A DNA stretch of 40,838 bases from Lachnospiraceae bacterium (lineage in GTDB: Bacteria > Bacillota > Clostridia > Lachnospirales > Lachnospiraceae). The translations under genes and the position numbers were made by a program. Location of the stretch: positions 1 through 40,838 of the forward strand of contig JAGAHC010000052.1 in assembly GCA_017627275.1 (NCBI GenBank). Direction: 5' to 3'. The number at the start of each line of letters is the position of its first letter. The first letter of the stretch is position 1. Below are positions 34,289 to 40,775 of this stretch, piece after piece. The notes below the pieces were generated by a model. It did no database searches. It was not told the origin of the DNA and worked only from the letters and a program-made list of their open reading frames with translations.

Positions 34289-34606
34289 ATGAGAGAATAC
34301 AGCCTCCCGATCAGGATCTATAACCGACCAAACAACATCGACCCGGAAGAAGCAAGGAAGATCAATCCGAAAAAGGTCTATGTGGATGTTGCTGCGCTTT
34401 TCCACAGCGACGGGACGCTGGAGCCTCTGTGGGTCAGGTGGGAGGACGGGCGGGTCTACGAAGTGGACCGCGTGCTGCAGATCAGAAGAGCCGCCTCTGT
34501 GAAGGCGGGCGGGATCGGGCTCTGCTATGACTGCAGGATCTGCGGGAAGGTCGTAGAGCTTTTTTACGAAGAGAATTATCACTGGTTCGTGGCGAGAAAA
34601 GAATAA
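34289..34606 (+). CDS. Small SOS-controlled protein of unknown function
   Basis: This is a 105-residue protein. The start at 34289 (MREYSLPIRIYNRP) follows GGGAAGGAAG; the longer frame from 34226 would begin inside the -35 box. The C-terminal 70 residues, from VYVDVAALFHSDGTLEPLWV through WEDGRVYEVDRVLQIRRAAS, KAGGIGLCYDCRICGK and YHWFVARKE, resemble a small family I remember next to dinB (DNA polymerase IV) genes in Firmicutes. The LexA box in its promoter fits a DNA-damage role. dinB itself is not in the window. A terminator follows at 34643, so it is a single-gene unit. The molecular function is not known to me. Confidence 0.75.
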   Translation: MREYSLPIRIYNRPNNIDPEEARKINPKKVYVDVAALFHSDGTLEPLWVRWEDGRVYEVDRVLQIRRAASVKAGGIGLCYDCRICGKVVELFYEENYHWFVARKE

Positions 34607-34642
34607 AACTGTTGAAACCACACGACCGGGCAGATATACTAA

Positions 34643-34671
34643 AACGGCAGAGCGCGTCTTGCTCTGCCGTT
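34643..34671 (+). terminator. Intrinsic terminator after the SOS gene
   Basis: AACGGCAGAGC (34643-34653) pairs with GCTCTGCCGTT (34661-34671) around a seven-base loop, followed by CTTATCAT. It ends the single-gene SOS transcript. Confidence 0.75.
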
Positions 34672-34734
34672 CTTATCATAATGGGCCTTTGATTCAAAGG
34701 GCGCCATTCCCCAAAAACTTTTTTTAGGAAACCT

Positions 34735-34786
34735 GGGTAACAGACGGAAGAAGACTGTCTGCGCGGGCTTTTATCTGCTGTTATCC
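34735..34786 (+). promoter_or_regulatory. Structured leader upstream of the DUF5688-like gene
   Basis: GGGTAACAG (34735-34743) can pair with CTGTTATCC (34778-34786) with one G-T pair. CAGAC (34741-34745) can alternatively pair with GTCTG (34757-34761), which excludes the inner end of the first stem. No riboswitch class known to me fits. No clear promoter is seen in the 150 bases before it. Confidence 0.35.
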
Positions 34787-34826
34787 GCAAAACGCAAACA
34801 ATGTGAAAGAAAGGAGAACACAGCAC

Positions 34827-35441
34827 ATGAAAGCAAGTACAAAAACAGAAGTAAAGCTTCCGGGATTTGAGGAGATAAAGGACCGGATCACCGCGCGGCT
34901 GGTGAACAGGGAACAAAACAAAGAGATCATGAAGAGCAGACCCTACAAAGAGGCGGCGGAGGATCTGATCTGCCTGTATCAGCTTGAATGGCATGACTCT
35001 CCGGAGATGATGGCGGAGGTGGTGATCACCAACGGACTGCTTGAGATCTGGGACGTGACGGCAGAGGACGTCATCCGTGCGGGAGAGATCAATACGCCGC
35101 GCTTACATCCGCCGCGGATCCGGACGCTTTCGGAAGCGCTCGGCGTCACACAGGTGGTCGAACCGGATATCTATGTGGTCAGCAATGCGGAAGGATTCTT
35201 CGGAGCCGTCGCGATCCTCTATCCGGGAGTGCAGGAAGAGTTGGAAAAGAAACTGGGAGATTTTTACGTGATCCCCTCCGCCGTGCACGAGGTGCTTGCC
35301 GTTTCCGTTTCCATGGCAGAAAGGGAGGAACTGGATGACCTCATCAGGACGATCAACGCTTCGGAGGTGCCGCCGGCAGATGTGCTCTCGGACCATGCCT
35401 ATCGTCTGCGTGACGGGATGCTCGTGGCGGAGCGGCCATAA
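34827..35441 (+). CDS. DUF5688-like protein
   Basis: This is a 204-residue soluble protein. The start at 34827 follows AAGGAG; an in-frame GTG at 34803 would include the ribosome binding site. The C-terminal half has the features I associate with DUF5688, a family expanded in Lachnospiraceae: DIYVVSNAEGFFGAVAILYP, LEKKLGDFYVIPSAVHEVLA and VLSDHAYRLRDGML. The family is usually near 300 residues; here the N-terminal part is shorter. Function unknown; many members sit near mobile or regulatory genes. It lies between the SOS unit and the Mn riboswitch. Confidence 0.7.
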   Translation: MKASTKTEVKLPGFEEIKDRITARLVNREQNKEIMKSRPYKEAAEDLICLYQLEWHDSPEMMAEVVITNGLLEIWDVTAEDVIRAGEINTPRLHPPRIRTLSEALGVTQVVEPDIYVVSNAEGFFGAVAILYPGVQEELEKKLGDFYVIPSAVHEVLAVSVSMAEREELDDLIRTINASEVPPADVLSDHAYRLRDGMLVAERP

Positions 35442-35445
35442 AGGA

Positions 35446-35475
35446 TTGCGTGACGCGGACAGTATCCTTTATAAT
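35446..35475 (+). promoter_or_regulatory. Promoter of the Mn-riboswitch transcript
   Basis: TTGCGT (35446-35451), 18-base spacer, consensus TATAAT (35470-35475). Transcription would start near 35482, about 25 bases before the aptamer. Confidence 0.65.
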
Positions 35476-35507
35476 GTAAAAAACACTTTTTCAATGTATA
35501 AAAATGA

Positions 35508-35613
35508 AAAAAAGGGAGTAGCCGGTCACAGATCTGTGGCGGCCGAAGACGTCAGCACGATGCATAAGCATCCGGATTCGGCCTAAGCTTACACAAGCGA
35601 CAGCGAGACTTTT
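35508..35613 (+). ncRNA. yybP-ykoY (Mn2+-sensing) riboswitch aptamer
   Basis: The order of conserved parts matches the yybP-ykoY fold: an A-rich P1 strand followed by GGGAGTAGC; P2 hairpin (GCCG-CACAG/CTGTG-CGGC); P4 strand CCGAA with the loop CGTCAGCACG; P3 hairpin ATGC-ATAA-GCAT; CCGG and the P4 partner TTCGG; a GCTT/AAGC hairpin; and finally AGCGAGAC followed by CTTTT, which closes P1. These include both metal-binding loops known from the Lactococcus structure. Ligand Mn2+ follows from the established class. The P1 3' strand is shared with the terminator, giving an ON switch when Mn2+ is bound. Confidence 0.9.
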
Positions 35614-35651
35614 ACGACAAATCATTTTGATTTGCGTAAAAGTCTTTTTTT
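35606..35651 (+). terminator. Riboswitch-controlled intrinsic terminator
   Basis: AGACTTTTACG (35606-35616) pairs with CGTAAAAGTCT (35635-35645), extended by inner CAAATCA/TGATTTG, with a T7 run to 35651. The first eight bases overlap the 3' strand of aptamer P1, so aptamer closure and terminator formation exclude each other. Confidence 0.9.
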
Positions 35652-35673
35652 AGCATCAAGGAGAACCGAACGC

Positions 35674-37422
35674 ATGAGTATTTTTTCTGTTTTTACACTT
35701 CTGGGCGGTCTGGCATTTTTTATCTACGGGATGCATCAGATGTCGAACAGTCTGGAGCGTATTGCCGGCGCGCGTATGGAAAGGATCGTCAACCGGATGA
35801 CGAAGAACCGCTTTGCGGGACTTCTGATGGGCTGCATCATCACGATCGCCATCCAGAGTTCTTCGGCTGTGACGGTGATGCTGGTCGGTCTGGTCAATTC
35901 GGGGCTGATGAACATCGCCAATACGGCAGGGGTGATCATGGGCTCCAACATCGGCACGACCATCACGGCCTGGGTCATGAGCATGATCGGGATCTCGGGA
36001 GACAATCCGTTTGTCCGCATGCTGAAACCGGAGTCTTTTTCACCGGTGCTTGCCTTTGTCGGGATCCTGCTGCTGATGACGGCGAAGACGCAGAAAAAGC
36101 GGGACGTGGGAAACGCGCTTCTCGGGTTCGCGGTCCTGATGTACGGGATGCTTTTGATGAGTGGTTCTGTCGCGCCGCTTGCCGATTCCCCTTCCTTCGC
36201 GAAGGTCCTGACGGTGTTCCGCAACCCGGTACTGGGTATCCTGATCGGTCTTGTGATCACCGCGATCATCCAGAGTTCGGCAGCTTCCGTCGGTATGCTG
36301 CAGGCGCTTTCTCTGTCCGGCAACATCACCTTCGGCATGGCGGTTCCGATCATCATGGGACAGAATATCGGGACGTGCGCCACAGCGATCCTCTCGAGCA
36401 TCGGCGTCGGGAGAAACGCCAAACGCGTGGCGGCCATTCATCTGCTGTTCAACCTGATCGGTACGGCTGTCTTCGCGGTCGCGTTCTTCGGAGCACATGC
36501 GCTGTTTGATCTTTCCTTCGTTGACAGGCAGATCAATCCGGCTGGCATCGCGCTGTGCCATACGGCCTTTAATGTAGGAACGACAATACTGCTTCTTCCG
36601 CTGGCGGGGAGACTCGTCAAACTTGCGGAGACGATCATCAAAACGGAAGAAAGACCCCAGGTCGCGTTTCTCGACGAGCGATTGTTCGGGACACCTGCGC
36701 TGGTGGTCGCGAAGTGCGACTCCTTTTCCAGGGAGATGGCACAGAAGGCAAAAGATTCTGTGGAGAAGGCGATCGCAAACATCCGGGCCTATTCGGAAGA
36801 CTGCAGCAGGGAGATCGAGGAGATCGAGGGCGAAGTGGATATCTATGAGGACCACCTGGGCACATATCTTGTCAGACTGTCCGGCAAAAAGCTTTCTGCG
36901 CATGACAGCAAGATTACGGCCAAGGTCCTGCATTCCATCGGCAATTTCGAGAGACTGAGTGACCACGCGCTGAACCTGGTCGAGTCGGCCAAAGAGATCC
37001 ATGAAAAGAAGATCGAGATGTCCGAACAGGCGAAAAAAGAACTGACCTGTCTGGAAAACGCCGTGCTGGAGATCATGGGGATCACGGCAGAGGCCTATGA
37101 AACGATGAACAGAAAGCTTGCGGAAAAGGTGGAGCCGCTGGAACAGGTGATCGACCTGCTCACAGAGACGATTCGTATGAATCACATCGACCGGTTACAG
37201 AGCGGAGACTGCACGATCGAAAGGGGATTCGTCCTGGCGGACATCCTGAACAATTTCGAGAGGATCTCGGACCACTGCTCCAACATCGCGATCGCCGTGC
37301 TGGAAGCGGACACCGACCAGTACGATCCGCATGAATACCTGAAGCAGATCCGGACGATGGACAATCCGCGGTTTAAGGAACTGTTTGAAGAGTACAGAGA
37401 GAAATACAGCCTGGTGGCGTGA
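35674..37422 (+). CDS. Na/Pi-cotransporter family protein with PhoU-like domain (copy 2, Mn-riboswitch controlled)
   Basis: This is a 582-residue membrane protein with the same layout as the protein at 25047: two Na_Pi_cotrans repeats with IAIQSSSAVT (Gln61) and IIQSSAAS (Gln200), then a PhoU-like helical domain (about 345-560). The start at 35674 follows AAGGAG; the open frame reaches back to 35632, inside the terminator hairpin. Its mRNA leader is the yybP-ykoY riboswitch, which normally controls Mn2+ exporters and Mn-dependent membrane proteins (MntP, TerC, UPF0016, P-type ATPases). This suggests a role in Mn2+ stress, perhaps export of phosphate or of a Mn-phosphate complex. That is inference. 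Confidence 0.9.
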   Translation: MSIFSVFTLLGGLAFFIYGMHQMSNSLERIAGARMERIVNRMTKNRFAGLLMGCIITIAIQSSSAVTVMLVGLVNSGLMNIANTAGVIMGSNIGTTITAWVMSMIGISGDNPFVRMLKPESFSPVLAFVGILLLMTAKTQKKRDVGNALLGFAVLMYGMLLMSGSVAPLADSPSFAKVLTVFRNPVLGILIGLVITAIIQSSAASVGMLQALSLSGNITFGMAVPIIMGQNIGTCATAILSSIGVGRNAKRVAAIHLLFNLIGTAVFAVAFFGAHALFDLSFVDRQINPAGIALCHTAFNVGTTILLLPLAGRLVKLAETIIKTEERPQVAFLDERLFGTPALVVAKCDSFSREMAQKAKDSVEKAIANIRAYSEDCSREIEEIEGEVDIYEDHLGTYLVRLSGKKLSAHDSKITAKVLHSIGNFERLSDHALNLVESAKEIHEKKIEMSEQAKKELTCLENAVLEIMGITAEAYETMNRKLAEKVEPLEQVIDLLTETIRMNHIDRLQSGDCTIERGFVLADILNNFERISDHCSNIAIAVLEADTDQYDPHEYLKQIRTMDNPRFKELFEEYREKYSLVA

Positions 37423-37438
37423 AAATCCCCTTTTTTTC

Positions 37439-37468
37439 TTGTGAAAAGATAAGCCTCTGTAGTACAAT
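37439..37468 (+). promoter_or_regulatory. Promoter of the AbrB/PIN operon
   Basis: TTGTGA (37439-37444), 18-base spacer, TACAAT (37463-37468). The predicted start (about 37475) lies inside the palindrome at 37470. Confidence 0.6.
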
Positions 37469-37469
37469 A

Positions 37470-37490
37470 CTTGTAAGATAATCTTACAAG
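37470..37490. promoter_or_regulatory. Perfect 21-nt palindromic operator
   Basis: CTTGTAAGAT-A-ATCTTACAAG is a perfect 10-bp inverted repeat around one base. It starts two bases after the -10 box, covers the transcription start and ends in the first bases of the AAGGAGG ribosome binding site. The position is ideal for autorepression by the AbrB-type antitoxin; in RNA it would also form a hairpin hiding the 5' edge of the ribosome binding site. Confidence 0.75.
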
Positions 37491-37501
37491 GAGGTGAAGA
37501 T

Positions 37502-37768
37502 GTGAGCGTAGATGTTTTAACAGTATCTTCAAAGGGGCAGATTGTACTCCCGGCGGAAGTGCGCAAAAGCATGTCCATTACAACCGGCGATAAGCTGGCG
37601 GTATATGCGTCTGATGACATTATCATGCTAAAAGCAATCAGAATTCCATCGGCAAAAGAATTCGAAAAGAAAATGGACGAAGCGCGTGACTGGGCCGCAT
37701 CAGTTGGATATAAGGAATCCGATGTTAATAAGATCATCAAATCCGTGAGAAAGAAAAAACGGAAATGA
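37502..37768 (+). CDS. AbrB/MazE-type antitoxin
   Basis: This is an 88-residue protein with an N-terminal SpoVT-AbrB DNA-binding swapped hairpin: TVSSKGQIVLPAEVRKSM followed by TTGDKLAVYASDDIIMLKAI. The C-terminal 40 residues are charged and should wrap the toxin. The start is GTG: it lies at the right distance from AAGGAGG, and the ATG two bases upstream is followed at once by a stop. It overlaps the PIN toxin gene by four bases (ATGA). It probably binds the palindrome at 37470. Confidence 0.88.
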   Translation: MSVDVLTVSSKGQIVLPAEVRKSMSITTGDKLAVYASDDIIMLKAIRIPSAKEFEKKMDEARDWAASVGYKESDVNKIIKSVRKKKRK

Positions 37769-38163
37769 AGATCGTAATAGATACAAATGTTGTAATACAG
37801 GGCGTTTTCTTTGGGAGTGCGCCCAGAAGAGTCATATCTGCTGTTGTAAATCGCCAGATAGAAGCTGTTGCCTCGCCTGAAATCATTGAAGAGTATCAGG
37901 AAATCGTCGACGAGATGATTGACCGGAAGCAGGGAAAACTGGAAAGATCATTACTTGCACCATTTATTTCCGAGTTAGAGTTGATTGAACCGGTTTCCGA
38001 GATTGTTGAATGTCGTGATCCGGATGATGATAAGTTTATTTCCTGTGCAGTAGATGCAAAGGCTGCGATTATCGTCAGTGGCGACAAAGATTTATTGACG
38101 ATTGGGACGTATGAAGGCGTGGAAATCATGACGGCTTACGATTTTTGCAAGAAGTATCTGTAG
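37765..38163 (+). CDS. PIN-domain toxin (VapC-like, COG1569 type)
   Basis: This is a 132-residue PIN-fold nuclease. The acidic metal site is complete: Asp6 in IDTNVVIQ, Glu42/Glu43 in the SPEIIEEY helix, the CRDPDDDKFI segment (86-89) and Asp107 in SGDKDLL. The arrangement is that of the COG1569 'putative toxin of toxin-antitoxin system' group, which is often paired with AbrB-type antitoxins, as here by a four-base overlap. Likely target is tRNA or another RNA, by analogy with VapC. Confidence 0.88.
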   Translation: MKIVIDTNVVIQGVFFGSAPRRVISAVVNRQIEAVASPEIIEEYQEIVDEMIDRKQGKLERSLLAPFISELELIEPVSEIVECRDPDDDKFISCAVDAKAAIIVSGDKDLLTIGTYEGVEIMTAYDFCKKYL

Positions 38164-38232
38164 ACAGAAGCCTTTACCAAAAAGAGGATGGTGAAGAGTT
38201 CTTGTTGCCTTACAGAAACATGGAGGAATGCG

Positions 38233-39285
38233 ATGAATAAAGCATACTTGCGCGCCATAACTACGAAACTCTTTTTTACTTTCATAGCATTGCTGGTTTT
38301 ATGGGCTGGAACGTGTTCTAAGGCATATGCTCAAAAAGGCGATTCCAATTCTAAAGAATCGGAGAGCGAAACCATTTCGGTTTTTTCGCTGGATGATATT
38401 CCGGCTTATTCAGATAATCCCGTCTATATTGTTAATGATAATGTTCCGTTTTTTGGACGTGAATTGATGCTTTCTTTTTATGGAGAAGCCTACTCTGAAT
38501 TAGACTCTTTGGGACGGTGCGGCATTACAATTGCAATGATTGGGAAAGATACACTACCCAGTAATACAAGGATTCAGACACCATTAATCAGACCAAGTGG
38601 ATGGAAAACAACTCAATATAATGGACTTGTTGATGGAAACTATTTATACAACCGTTGCCATTTGATTGCGTTTCAATTAACAGGAGAAAATGACAACGAG
38701 CGAAATTTGATAACAGGCACTCGATATATGAACACAGAAGGAATGAGACCTTTTGAAGAAGATGTCCGATTCTATGTTTCGAGCACAGGAAACCACGTAT
38801 TATATAGGGTCACACCTGTTTTTGAGGACAACAATTTAGTAGCAAGCGGAGTATTGATTGAAGCTCAGTCAGTTGAGGATGATAAGCTGAAGTTTAACGT
38901 TTTTTGTTATAATGTGCAGCCGGGTGTGATTATTGATTATAAAACCGGAGAGTCCAGATCGGAAGACGATTCTTTTATAGCTATCTACGATTCTACGCCT
39001 TCCGGCGAGACGGAAACGGCTTCGCGTATTTCTGATATTCAGTCGAATTCTATAGAAAACCAACCTGCCACAGTAGTCCAATTTTCTGACCCAAATGGCT
39101 ATGATCCCATTCCTGCAGATGTTTCTTATGTAGGCAATAAAAAGAACCACAAACTTCATAAGGCGTCATGTGAATCCGCACTAAAAACAAAAAACAGGAA
39201 CCGTGAGTACTTCTATGGAAATAAAGATGAGGCTGTCGATAGTGGCTATCCAGAAAAGAACTTTTGCAAGATCTGTAAGCCGTAA
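38233..39285 (+). CDS. Secreted DNA/RNA non-specific endonuclease (DNA-entry nuclease type)
   Basis: This is a 350-residue exported nuclease. The start at 38233 follows GGAGG. A signal peptide (1-33) ends in AYA before Gln34. The nuclease domain (about 95-230) has YNRCHLIAFQLTG with catalytic His143 and NERNLITGTRYMNTEGM with the metal-binding Asn, the pattern of the EndA/NucA beta-beta-alpha metal group; the usual DRGH is here NRCH. After a linker, the last 50 residues form a small metal-binding domain resembling the Ada zinc module (KLHKASC...NFCKICKP). It may degrade extracellular DNA for nutrition or uptake. Base composition is A+T-rich, like the toxin-antitoxin genes before it. Confidence 0.87.
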   Translation: MNKAYLRAITTKLFFTFIALLVLWAGTCSKAYAQKGDSNSKESESETISVFSLDDIPAYSDNPVYIVNDNVPFFGRELMLSFYGEAYSELDSLGRCGITIAMIGKDTLPSNTRIQTPLIRPSGWKTTQYNGLVDGNYLYNRCHLIAFQLTGENDNERNLITGTRYMNTEGMRPFEEDVRFYVSSTGNHVLYRVTPVFEDNNLVASGVLIEAQSVEDDKLKFNVFCYNVQPGVIIDYKTGESRSEDDSFIAIYDSTPSGETETASRISDIQSNSIENQPATVVQFSDPNGYDPIPADVSYVGNKKNHKLHKASCESALKTKNRNREYFYGNKDEAVDSGYPEKNFCKICKP

Positions 39286-39399
39286 TTGATTGACCGTGAA
39301 TCTCTTTGACTGGAGCGGTTAAAAATGTTGCCCTTATCTCGGCGAATGCGGATAAATGCAGTAGAAAAGATATAAGTCATATGTTGTAAAGCACACAGT

Positions 39400-39552
39400 A
39401 TGAACAAACAACTTCGACAGGATCAGGAAACGATTACAGCGGCGGCAGCGCCGCACATCGCGGGACTTGCGGGCGCGGCGGTCTTTTCTTTTGGAAGCGA
39501 CGGAACGGACGGCCCAACCGATGCTGCCGGCGGATATGGTGGGGTTATTTAA
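39400..39552 (+). pseudogene. Glycerate 2-kinase (MOFRL domain) remnant
   Basis: The 50-codon frame from ATG 39400 to TAA 39550-39552 contains AAPHIAGLAGAAVFSFGSDG followed directly by TDGPTDAAGGY. This is the hallmark of the C-terminal MOFRL domain of type 2 glycerate kinases (GckA/TtuD), where G-x-DGTDGPTDAAG is nearly invariant. The kinase N-terminal domain and the terminal TGPTGTN motif are absent, and there is no ribosome binding site, so this is a decayed fragment. Its G+C-rich composition differs from the nuclease gene upstream. Confidence 0.75.
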
Positions 39553-39592
39553 CAGGGAATAGATCATTCAAGAACCAATGGAGGAGACGGAT

Positions 39593-40579
39593 ATGAACAA
39601 AACAGAGATATCCATCACGCAGATGCAGCCGGTGTGTATCGGGCAGGTCGAAGATGCGGCGGCGGGAACAGGCTGCACGGTATTTGTTTGCAGAGACGGC
39701 ATGCGCGCCGGTCTGGACGTACGCGGGGGCGGACCGGCTTCCAGAGAAAGCGAGTTGTTAAAACCGCTCGCGGCCGTTCAGCAGATCCACGCAATCGTCC
39801 TTTCGGGCGGCAGCGCTTTCGGACTGGGCGCGGCGGACGGTGTCATGCGGTATCTGGAGGAACAGGGCATCGGGTACGACGTCGGCGTGACAAAGGTCCC
39901 GCTTGTCGCGCAGGCGGATCTCTTTGACCTGACGGTAGGCAGGATGGACGTGCGTCCGGACGCTGCCATGGGATATGAAGCGGCGAAGCGAGCGCTGACC
40001 GCGCCGAATTACCGGGACGGAAACTACGGCGCCGGGTGCGGTGCGACGGTCGGCAAGATCGCGGGCATGGAGACCTGTATGAAAAGCGGGATCGGAAGCT
40101 TCGCGTTACAGATCGGCGACCTGCAGGTCGGCGCGGTCGTTGCCGTGAACGCACTGGGAGACATCTATGACCGGAAAACGGGAGAAAAGCTCGCGGGGCT
40201 TCTGACGGAAGATAAGACCGGTTTCCGCGACACCGTGGAGTTCATGGAGCAGAGCATCCGGATACAGGACAATAAATTCGTCAGCAACACGACACTTGGC
40301 GTCGTGATGACGAACGCCTTCTTTGATAAAACGAAGCTGTGCAAGATCGCCGGAATGGCGCACAACGGATATGCCGGATCGATCCGTCCGGTCCACACCT
40401 CGGCGGACGGCGACACCATCTATGCGGTATCCACAGGGGATGTGGCAGCGGATCAGGACCTTGTCGGGATCCTGGCTGCAGAGGTGATGAGCGAAGCTAT
40501 TAAGCGGGCGGTATTGAGTGCGGAGAGCGCGTACGGATTCCCGGCAGCAAAGGATCTTGCGGTGCGACTTAGCCCGTGA
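39593..40579 (+). CDS. P1-family peptidase (DmpA/BapA-like, Ntn-type)
   Basis: This is a 328-residue member of the P1/S58 family of self-processing aminopeptidases. GGPASRESELLKP, LSGGSAFGLGAADGVM and GAGCGATVGK are family signatures. The self-cleavage site is in VSNTTLGVV: Thr233 after Asn232 would be the N-terminal nucleophile after autocleavage, where DmpA uses Ser. IRPVHTSADGDTIYAVSTGD closes the active site. The start at 39593 follows GGAGGA; an in-frame ATG at 39578 is part of that site. No signal peptide. Substrates may be D-amino acid or beta-peptides or amides; not determinable here. Confidence 0.9.
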   Translation: MNKTEISITQMQPVCIGQVEDAAAGTGCTVFVCRDGMRAGLDVRGGGPASRESELLKPLAAVQQIHAIVLSGGSAFGLGAADGVMRYLEEQGIGYDVGVTKVPLVAQADLFDLTVGRMDVRPDAAMGYEAAKRALTAPNYRDGNYGAGCGATVGKIAGMETCMKSGIGSFALQIGDLQVGAVVAVNALGDIYDRKTGEKLAGLLTEDKTGFRDTVEFMEQSIRIQDNKFVSNTTLGVVMTNAFFDKTKLCKIAGMAHNGYAGSIRPVHTSADGDTIYAVSTGDVAADQDLVGILAAEVMSEAIKRAVLSAESAYGFPAAKDLAVRLSP

Positions 40580-40746
40580 TCAGATCGTCGGGATCTTGCT
40601 CCTTTGATCATTCTCTTTTCAAGAACATCTGGAATTCTTTTTTCTGAAATCAATGCCGTCTTGCTGGGAATGGATACTCCTCCATCTTATGATGCAGGTG
40701 AAAGACTGACTATTAAAAGTCAAGTCAGAAATGACACCAATCGGTA
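40580..40746 (+). other. Gene-free stretch after the P1 peptidase
   Basis: No gene is convincing. The peptidase frame continues open after its TGA for 55 codons up to a TAA at 40745, including LLGMDTPPSYDAGERL, which looks protein-like, but there is no start or recognisable family. It could be a decayed gene end. Confidence 0.3.
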
Positions 40747-40768
40747 AAAAACTCGCAAGCGAGTTTTT
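40747..40768. terminator. Intrinsic terminator
   Basis: AAAAACTCGC (40747-40756) and GCGAGTTTTT (40759-40768) form a perfect 10-bp stem with a two-base loop and a built-in T run. It can act in both directions. Confidence 0.8.
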
Positions 40769-40775
40769 CATAGAT

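Noticed and set aside
35632..35673. Longer N-terminus of the second Na/Pi protein
   Set aside because: The extension would be translated from the terminator hairpin of the riboswitch; AAGGAG precedes ATG 35674.
40453..40653. Minus-strand 66-codon frame over the P1 peptidase end
   Set aside because: No ribosome binding site, no family, mostly antisense to a conserved gene.
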